Shown: positions 7,130 to 11,428 of the stretch, piece after piece | How positions within the stretch are numbered: the stretch's first letter is position 1 | Layout of the letters: every line of letters starts with the position of its first letter | NCBI GenBank assembly: GCA_003482455.1 | Contig: DMYW01000001.1 | Coordinates: 1-11,428, forward strand | Direction: 5' to 3' | Length of the DNA stretch: 11,428 bases | DNA from: Rheinheimera sp. | GTDB lineage: Bacteria; Pseudomonadota; Gammaproteobacteria; Enterobacterales; Alteromonadaceae | Translations under genes and position numbers: made by a program | Notes under the pieces: generated by a model | The model's database searches: none | What the model saw: the letters and a program-made list of their open reading frames with translations, nothing else | Told to the model about the DNA's origin: nothing

Positions 7130-7205
7130 GACTGTGATTGGACAACCACTGTAATTTTTTGTGAACCCGAATTACATTAAATTACAGTGGGTGGCTCAGG
7201 TGTTG
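7130..7205 (+). repeat. palindromic element A, copy 3
   Basis: Third copy identical over 76 bp to those at 5818 and 6289. The left flank differs (preceded by TGTGTATAA) and the right flank differs from CAAG onward, which sets the shared boundaries at GACTGTG on the left and GGTGTTG on the right. Confidence 0.85.
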
Positions 7206-7206
7206 C

Positions 7207-7368
7207 AAGTCCACTAACTCATTTGCGTTTGGAGCAGTTGAGCAGTTGTTAGGATTTCGCCCTGAGAGTAATTTCACTGAATACCTAGGACACCCAACCG
7301 TGCAGGCAATAGCGAGGACACCCATCGGTACAAAGGTTACAGCATCTTTGTACCGGAATAGTGAATAG
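7207..7368 (+). pseudogene. possible decapitated gene fragment 4, no partner
   Basis: In the same frame relative to element A as fragments 2 and 3, 53 codons stay open (start KSTNSFAFGAVEQLLGFRPE) to TAG 7366-7368. The first 25 or so residues look protein-like. The rest crosses two inverted GGACACCCA motifs and a perfect hairpin, so it is probably repeat sequence that happens to be open. No small gene follows; the RAYT begins on the other strand. It could be another toxin remnant cut on both sides, or chance. Confidence 0.25.
7326..7355. repeat. perfect 10-bp hairpin beside the RAYT
   Basis: CGGTACAAAG (7326-7335) and CTTTGTACCG (7346-7355) with a 10-nt loop. On the minus strand the stem is followed directly by ATGGGTGTCC. 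A hairpin next to a short conserved foot is the general plan of REP sequences used by RAYTs. A related GGACACCCAACCGTGCA occurs at 7288-7304, and GGACACCCACCGGTACA at 10457-10473. Confidence 0.65.
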
Positions 7369-7369
7369 T

Positions 7370-7390
7370 GCACTCATCTGAGTGCGTTTT
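7370..7390 (+). terminator. weak hairpin with T-rich tail
   Basis: GCACTC-ATCT-GAGTGC (7370-7385) followed by GTTTTGTTT. It could end plus-strand transcripts from the small-gene array before they run antisense into the RAYT gene. The stem is only 6 bp. Confidence 0.35.
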
Positions 7391-7517
7391 GTTTAGTAAA
7401 AGACGATTCAACTAAGCAATTGGGTCGAGTTTCAACAAAAACGCAGAAATCAACACGAGCGGGAGCACCATCAATTCAAATTAACGGGCAGATTTGCTCT
7501 AGGAATTAATTAATAGG

Positions 7518-8486
7518 TCAGCCAAACGCCTGTCGAGCAGCAGTAATACCCAGCACGCGTTGTTGCTTGAGCTTTTCGCAAAACTCTTGCAGCCGAGCAG
7601 CGCTGCCAATCACGCGGTAGTAGGTTTGTTCCAGCCCTTCGCAGTTGTGTAGCCAGGCTGCTGTGTTGATTTTCAGCCGTTCAAATATCGGCGGAATTTC
7701 ATTTGAAATATGGCCACGTTTACCGGCTTTCAGTTGCCGGCCTGTCCATTCAACTAATTGAATATATTCGATTAAATTGTACGGAATATGCTCAGGGTTG
7801 TTGCTTTGATGCGAGTCACCGGCAAAGGGCAGTAGCAGCGGCCCCATTGGTGAGTCTTTAAAGTTTGCTCGGGTTTGAATGGACGTGAAGTCACTGTCTT
7901 CCAGTGTATCCGCCATCTTGGCGCGAATAGGGTTCAAATCCACGTAGGCCATGGCTTGCAGCTCGGCCCGTTCGTCTAGTAATGCTTGGGATTTAAAGCG
8001 GCCTTCCCAAAAACGGCCGGTGCAGCCGTCTTCTAAGTTAGCTTCGCGGGCAATGGGTTCATTTAAACAACGCATAAACCAGCTTAAGTCGTAAAGCCGT
8101 GCTCTGCGCTCTTCAATTTGCAGCTCGGCTTCGACCAGTTCAGCATCGGTTAGCACCTCGCAATTGGCGTAACGCTTGGCTAAAAATGGCAATGAATACA
8201 AGCCACTCCAGCGCTTGATAACGTCTGTGACGGGTAAATCTAACGCCCGTTGTTTTTGAATTCGCACCACCAAGTGGTAATGGTTCGACATGATGGCGTA
8301 GGCGGCAATGTCGATGCAAAACAGCTTAGCAAGTTCACTTAAACGCTCGACAATCGCGTCGCGGCGGTGGCTAAAGTCTTTGTTATCAACGACGCCAAAC
8401 AAAAACGTGCGACGCACGCAGCGGCTGACCACGTGGTAACTGGGTGTGGTGTCAACGGATACCAGGGCTTTGCGGGGTTGTGGCAT
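7518..8486 (-). CDS. REP-associated tyrosine transposase (RAYT), IS200/IS605-like Y1 family
   Basis: 322 residues. A single-strand DNA transposase of the HUH superfamily: it cuts at hairpin repeats and forms a 5'-phosphotyrosine link. Motifs seen: the N-terminal SRCVRRTFLFG (21-31); the metal-binding HUH motif SNHYHLVVRI (67-76, His69 and His71); CTGRFWEGRFKSQALLD (155-171); and YVDLNPIRAKM (181-191), where Tyr181 matches the catalytic tyrosine of the Y-x-x-x-NP motif. It is longer than the E. coli RAYT (165 aa), with about 130 extra C-terminal residues, as in a common marine gammaproteobacterial subgroup. The start is supported by AAGGA 7 nt upstream. It is intact and opposite in direction to its neighbours. 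RAYTs are usually single-copy, host-retained genes that spread short palindromes, so the A/B repeats here are natural candidates as substrates (inference). Confidence 0.92.
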   Translation of the reverse strand: MPQPRKALVSVDTTPSYHVVSRCVRRTFLFGVVDNKDFSHRRDAIVERLSELAKLFCIDIAAYAIMSNHYHLVVRIQKQRALDLPVTDVIKRWSGLYSLPFLAKRYANCEVLTDAELVEAELQIEERRARLYDLSWFMRCLNEPIAREANLEDGCTGRFWEGRFKSQALLDERAELQAMAYVDLNPIRAKMADTLEDSDFTSIQTRANFKDSPMGPLLLPFAGDSHQSNNPEHIPYNLIEYIQLVEWTGRQLKAGKRGHISNEIPPIFERLKINTAAWLHNCEGLEQTYYRVIGSAARLQEFCEKLKQQRVLGITAARQAFG

Positions 8487-8522
8487 GGAGCATTCCTTGA
8501 CGGTCCGTGTCGAGGGGAGCTT

Positions 8523-8552
8523 ATACTATGGTTGCTGAAATGTTAATGTCAA
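8523..8552 (-). promoter_or_regulatory. RAYT promoter inside element B
   Basis: On the minus strand TTGACA (complement of 8547-8552), an 18-nt spacer and TAGTAT (complement of 8523-8528) lie 37 bp upstream of the RAYT ATG. Shifting by one base gives a 17-nt spacer with ATAGTA. The whole promoter lies in the block shared with the other B elements, where the hexamer reads TTGAAA (copies 2 and 4). Confidence 0.55.
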
Positions 8553-8570
8553 GGTTTGGGTGGGTATCCA
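8523..8570 (+). repeat. repeat element B, copy 3 (partial)
   Basis: Carries ACTATGGTTGCTGAAATGTTAAT and then GTCAAGGTTTGGGTGGGTATCC, matching the right half of copy 1. The left half is replaced by the RAYT leader. TGGGTATCC (8561-8569) mirrors GGACACCCA at 7316-7324 on the far side of the RAYT. An IS remnant starts at its right edge. Confidence 0.65.
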
Positions 8571-8575
8571 GCATC

Positions 8576-8878
8576 AACAGCGAAGACTATAAAACCTATA
8601 AAATAGAACGACTTAAAGTGCTGATCTTGCTAGCTGCGTTAGCGAATTGGGTGCACTATATGCTCGGATTAGCCATCGAAATAAGTGGTCAACATCGCAC
8701 GTTACAAGCCAACAGCATTACCCATCGGCGAGTGCTGTCGTTCAACTATCTCGGGATGCGATTGTGTCGATTGGCAAGATTTTCAATCACAACCGAGCAT
8801 ATAGAAGCGGCGATCAAGCAAATTCTTGCTTGGTCAAAATCATGGGATTGGAAATCGGTTAGCACTATATGTTATTGA
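8576..8878 (+). pseudogene. C-terminal remnant of an IS4/IS10-type transposase
   Basis: About 100 codons match the C-terminal end of IS4-family DDE transposases: IERLKVLILLAALANWVHYM, then LQANSITHRRVLSFNYLGMR, the familiar block of a hydrophobic helix followed by QANS/T-x-x-x-RRVLS. The catalytic DDE core and N-terminus are absent. The frame runs back into element B copy 3, where an in-frame ATG (8507 or 8528) would make a chimera; I do not regard that as a real gene. The end is natural: the stop at 8878 is followed by a terminal inverted repeat. It is inactive, and is another gene whose 5' part is lost at a repeat. Confidence 0.72.
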
Positions 8879-8888
8879 TATGGTTTGA

Positions 8889-8909
8889 TGATTTGTGGGG
8901 ATCCTTCAG
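8889..8909 (+). repeat. right terminal inverted repeat of the IS4/IS10-type remnant
   Basis: Read inward (minus strand) it is CTGAAGGATCCCC followed by ACAAATCA. This resembles the CTGA-N-N-(A/G)ATCCCC ends of IS10-group elements, and it lies 11 bp past the transposase stop, as expected. The partner left end is not in the window. Confidence 0.6.
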
Positions 8910-9304
8910 GTAATTTACAAGGGGGAGCCATATATTCCCGGGTTTTGATGACGAAATTTGTGTCACTTGACCTAGCGACATCGTTTTATCAATCCGGTTT
9001 GTATCCCAAGTGTGTCAAGCTCAATTGGTGAAAAATTCGTTCAAAAGTGTTCAAGAATCGGGTATCTTGTTGCTGCTTTATTCGTTCGTTCTGAAAAGGT
9101 TATCTTTTTTATCTGAAAAATCAGTTAGAACACGGATTATGCACATCTTAGAATCCTAAAGATCATACGTATGTATTGAACTTACTGGAAGCAAGCGCAA
9201 AAAATTAATTCATTTATTCATATTTACGATTTAATTTGAATTATATCCACATTCAAATAAAATAAACACTTTCAACATATCAGCATAAAAAAGGACCTAA
9301 AATA
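8910..9304. other. gene-free AT-rich stretch before the membrane-protein gene
   Basis: Nearly 400 bp without a convincing gene. A frame of about 35 codons from 8921 to 9030 is open but has no family likeness. Composition shifts to strongly AT-rich after about 9100. TTGAAT (9236-9241) and ATTCAA (9251-9256) form an inverted repeat that could be an operator for the next gene. No clear -35/-10 pair stands out among many AT-rich candidates. Confidence 0.5.
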
Positions 9305-10357
9305 ATGCAATACGATATGGAGCTTTCAAAAGTTAAAAAAGAATCGCTATACAAAATATCTACGCTAATAACTTTAACCTTTATATGTATTTATTTTTTC
9401 TACGATCTCGTATTCAGCCAGAAACTTGATGTAGCGCCAATCGATGAATTCTTTCCGACAAAAAAAGAATTTATAATAAGCAACATCAAGACAAAAATGA
9501 AGCTTGAAGATGCTGAATATACTATTAGAGAGTACATGAAAACTGCTGATTACATACAAAAAGAATTAAGGAAAAAAGACAAAGATCGTGACGCAGCAGA
9601 TATATTAACCGGCAACAAAGTAGTCTTTAACTACAAATCAAATGGTTCAACCGGCGGTCAGAATATAATATCTGTATCCGCCAACTATAATAAAAACACA
9701 GCAGGAGATTTTATAATTGCATTTATCAGCATCAGTACACCTACTTTCAATGAAAATACGCAACAGATACAATTCAACGGTGAAAGCATCTTTTCAAGTT
9801 TAGAAATTCCAGCATCATCGCTGAAAAAATCAAGTAGCATAACAGATTTCATAAAAAAAGATGGTAACGGAATAAATCAAGAGATTTTTTTTAAATTAAT
9901 TGAAAACACAGATTATTCCGAAAAAATAATAACAAAAATTATAGAGAAAATTAATCCTCCCTTCTTGGAAGCACTAAAAAATTCCAATGTAGACATATCG
10001 AAAAGAAAAGACCAGATAAACTTAGAACTAGAGCATACCCTTGTGAGCCTAGCCACCAACGGGAACATCTACTACTTTGACATGGCAAAAAGAACTTCCG
10101 TTGCATTCCTTTTCATAACAGTAATTGCAATTTTAATGCGACTAATCACAATAGAAGTAAAATTCATAAATGATTGCTCAAAAATGCTCCTAAACCACAT
10201 ATATGTAGAAAAGTCTTCAAAAAACATAGATGAACATATTAAGTATTCAAGCTTTATAGTAGGCCACTCACAAAACACAGAAGACAGTAGCAAACATGAT
10301 ACGATCAGCATACTCTCTGATTTGGTTAGCCTGATAAAAGGCAAGCCAGATCGATGA
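9305..10357 (+). CDS. AT-rich membrane protein with two helices and a large extracytoplasmic domain
   Basis: 350 residues, not recognised. ATG 9305 has AAGGA 9 nt upstream. Hydrophobic segments at about 17-38 (STLITLTFICIYFFYDLVF) and 264-283 (SVAFLFITVIAILMRLITI) suggest a protein anchored at both ends. Residues 40-260 would be periplasmic: a charged helical start (about 55-95) followed by a Ser/Asn/Thr-rich, probably beta-rich part. A short cytoplasmic tail of about 65 residues follows. Base composition is about one third G+C by eye, far below the hut genes, and codons are A/T-ending, so recent acquisition is likely. It stands alone: no partner gene follows within 90 bp. Could be a sensor-like protein, a phage or defence membrane protein, or cargo of a lost element; the sequence does not decide. 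Confidence 0.8.
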   Translation: MQYDMELSKVKKESLYKISTLITLTFICIYFFYDLVFSQKLDVAPIDEFFPTKKEFIISNIKTKMKLEDAEYTIREYMKTADYIQKELRKKDKDRDAADILTGNKVVFNYKSNGSTGGQNIISVSANYNKNTAGDFIIAFISISTPTFNENTQQIQFNGESIFSSLEIPASSLKKSSSITDFIKKDGNGINQEIFFKLIENTDYSEKIITKIIEKINPPFLEALKNSNVDISKRKDQINLELEHTLVSLATNGNIYYFDMAKRTSVAFLFITVIAILMRLITIEVKFINDCSKMLLNHIYVEKSSKNIDEHIKYSSFIVGHSQNTEDSSKHDTISILSDLVSLIKGKPDR

Positions 10358-10456
10358 ATATAGAAAAAATAGACTAAGGGATAAAACTAAAAATTATAGC
10401 TTATACGATATCAACGCTTTAGAAATCATATTTGATATATATCCCATGAGCTAGCT

Positions 10457-10544
10457 GGACACCCACCGGTACACCCCGAAACACCTATGCCACCCACTGT
10501 AATTTAACGTAATTCTGGTCTCCAAAAATTACAGTGACTGTCCC
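10457..10544 (-). repeat. palindromic element A, copy 4, diverged and inverted
   Basis: On the minus strand CACTGTAATTT (complement of 10526-10536) and AAATTACAGTG (complement of 10495-10505) form the A stem, followed by GGTGGCATAGGTGTTT, close to the A1-A3 right flank. It then continues to GTACCGGTGGGTGTCC (10457 end), an extension lacking in A1-A3 but shared with the 7326 hairpin region and the B ends. It therefore links the A and B families. A toxin-like tail abuts its other edge. Confidence 0.75.
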
Positions 10545-10545
10545 G

Positions 10546-10653
10546 ACGCTAGTAAGGCCTGAGCAGGTTGGAATTAAAAATTCTGCTCTGAAACATGTGC
10601 CTGTGAGACTTAATGATATTTTAAAAGCATATACTGGAGAGTATTTTTGTTAA
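10546..10653 (+). pseudogene. decapitated toxin-like C-terminal fragment 5
   Basis: Thirty-five codons open from the edge of element A copy 4, reading TLVRPEQVGIKNSALKHVPV and ending DILKAYTGEYFC, to TAA 10651-10653. Composition is protein-like and no start codon belongs to it (a GTG at 10534 lies inside the repeat). The stop overlaps the TTG start of the next gene by 7 nt, again a coupled pair. The toxin class is not recognised. Confidence 0.5.
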
Positions 10654-11225
10654 ACAAGAAAAATATTTTCATTGCATTGAGTGTCGTGTCATTACTTATA
10701 TATTTCACTGTATTTAATGGAAGGAGTATTGAGTGTTCGGAAATTCGTGAATCCACCTATGGTGTGTGTGTTGTATTAAATAAAGAACATCATGATGATT
10801 ACATGCTGGGAAGTACTCGCATGTATGTGCCTTTTAAAAATAAAAAGCTGATGTTTTATGGATATTCAGTGGTATGGGATAATAGGATGTTCTCACCATT
10901 AGGCAGCGACGGATACTCTATGTCAAGTTTAACTTGGCCAAAACTATCGGCTGTACTCTCGCATCCTACGGTTCTTGTTCGTAGGGAAACGTCTGAAATG
11001 TATTTTCAGATCGCTAACAGTGAATATCCTATCCGTATGGCCTGTAGGATACTCCCTCCAAAAAGTACTGCGTGCAAGATTCTTTTGGACGTTGGGCACT
11101 CATATTTTGTCACGTTTGACGGTCTTTCAGTCAATGAACCGGTAGACTTTGATGAAATTCTTGCTGAGCTGGTTAAGTTTCAAAAAGATTTTGAACATCC
11201 ATTTGAATATTTTTTGGTATTTTGA
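10647..11225 (+). CDS. membrane-anchored small protein, candidate immunity protein 5
   Basis: 192 residues starting at TTG 10647, chosen because GGAGA lies 7 nt upstream and no later ATG keeps the N-terminus. An N-terminal hydrophobic helix (NIFIALSVVSLLIYFTVF, about 6-23) after a basic KK is a signal anchor, so the rest is probably periplasmic. Four cysteines (about 30, 41, 133, 143) could form disulfides there. Family not recognised. It overlaps the stop of a toxin-like tail. If it is an immunity protein, the periplasmic placement would suggest a toxin acting in the periplasm or on the envelope (inference). A TGGGTGTCC-like motif (AGGGTGTCC, 11238-11246) follows its stop, then B copy 4. Confidence 0.65.
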   Translation: MLNKKNIFIALSVVSLLIYFTVFNGRSIECSEIRESTYGVCVVLNKEHHDDYMLGSTRMYVPFKNKKLMFYGYSVVWDNRMFSPLGSDGYSMSSLTWPKLSAVLSHPTVLVRRETSEMYFQIANSEYPIRMACRILPPKSTACKILLDVGHSYFVTFDGLSVNEPVDFDEILAELVKFQKDFEHPFEYFLVF

Positions 11226-11275
11226 GAAGAATCTGGAAGGGTGTCCACGGAAGCAGGACTTGGATTTCTAGTACA

Positions 11276-11428
11276 CGTGATTGCAGGTTGCAAGCCTTGG
11301 TATCAATGGTCATTCAGCGTTGTGTCGGAATGCTTTGACTATGGTTCCTGAAATGTTAATTTCAAGACAATGTGTAATCCTGATAGATGTCCATCTAGTA
11401 CACAACAGGTCATCCGGACAATAGGAAT
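11276..11428 (+). repeat. repeat element B, copy 4, running off the window
   Basis: Begins with CGTGATTGCAG and TGGTATCAA as in copy 1, then TGTGTCGGAATGCTTTGACT and the structured arm of copy 2. Bases 11321-11428 equal 7013-7120 exactly, and the match is ended only by the window edge. Confidence 0.85.

Larger units (their letters stand above)
7316..8569 (-). mobile_element. possible RAYT unit bounded by inverted 9-bp ends
   Basis: GGACACCCA (7316-7324) and TGGGTATCC (8561-8569) are inverted matches at 8 of 9 bases and enclose one RAYT gene with its promoter and the 7326-7355 hairpin. This 1254-bp segment may be a REP-RAYT-REP unit. The ends are short and the same motif recurs elsewhere in the block, so the exact limits are uncertain. 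Confidence 0.4.

Noticed and set aside
6948..7145. 65-codon minus-strand frame
   Set aside because: Made entirely of the 22-bp tandem repeat and B copy 2.
5818..7205. Element A as integron attC sites with gene cassettes
   Set aside because: Layout (small same-strand genes between palindromes) is suggestive, but no GTTRRRY/RYYYAAC boxes frame the elements, the flanking genes are decapitated instead of whole, and no integrase is present.
5818..7205. CRISPR array
   Set aside because: Only three widely and irregularly spaced 76-bp repeats with coding sequence between them; no uniform spacers and no cas genes.
7182..7373. 63-codon minus-strand frame
   Set aside because: Composed of A copy 3, GGACACCCA motifs and the 7326 hairpin; no ribosome site or family likeness.
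8507..8878. 123-residue protein starting in element B copy 3
   Set aside because: The first 23 codons are repeat sequence and the rest is the transposase remnant; a chimeric frame, not a gene.

Overview
The window looks like a marine-type gammaproteobacterial chromosome. This rests on family resemblance of the histidine-utilisation proteins, a REP-associated transposase and the base composition; I cannot name the genus. It splits into a conserved, GC-richer catabolic block (about 240-4915) and a repeat-rich, more AT-rich accessory block (about 4916-11428).

Catabolic block. hutH (histidine ammonia-lyase, 2307-3833) and hutU (long-form urocanate hydratase, 291-2294) form a tight minus-strand operon. 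It carries out the first two steps of histidine degradation (histidine to urocanate to imidazolone propionate). It ends at a strong rho-independent terminator (236-260), beyond which lie three diverged tandem repeats (24-236). A LysR-type regulator (4019-4915) is divergent from hutH across a 185-bp AT-rich control region. No hutI, hutG/hutF, hutC or transporter gene is in the window.

Accessory block. Four small plus-strand genes (5243-5731, 6020-6313, 6415-6915, 10647-11225) are unlike any family I recognise. Each is preceded by a short open frame with protein-like composition that has lost its 5' end. The stop of each such frame touches or overlaps the start of the small gene (TAAATG, TGATG, a 16-nt overlap, a 7-nt overlap). 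This is the layout expected of orphan toxin-C-terminus/immunity modules of polymorphic or contact-dependent toxins, with the toxins decapitated. A further tail without a partner lies at 7207-7368.

The 5' cut of each tail lies at or near one of two repeat types. Element A is a 76-bp palindromic element with three identical copies and one diverged inverted copy. Element B is an element of about 100 bp usually ending in TGGGTGTCC. The same relation holds for a 3' remnant of an IS4/IS10-type transposase (8576-8909). A REP-associated tyrosine transposase (RAYT, 7518-8486) sits among these repeats. It appears to take its promoter from a B copy and is bracketed by GGACACCCA/TGGGTATCC inverted ends. 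It is the natural candidate for the enzyme that moves the repeats.

A very AT-rich gene for a two-helix membrane protein (9305-10357) lies between the IS remnant and the last module. The final 108 bases of the window repeat 7013-7120 exactly, so the array probably continues beyond the edge.
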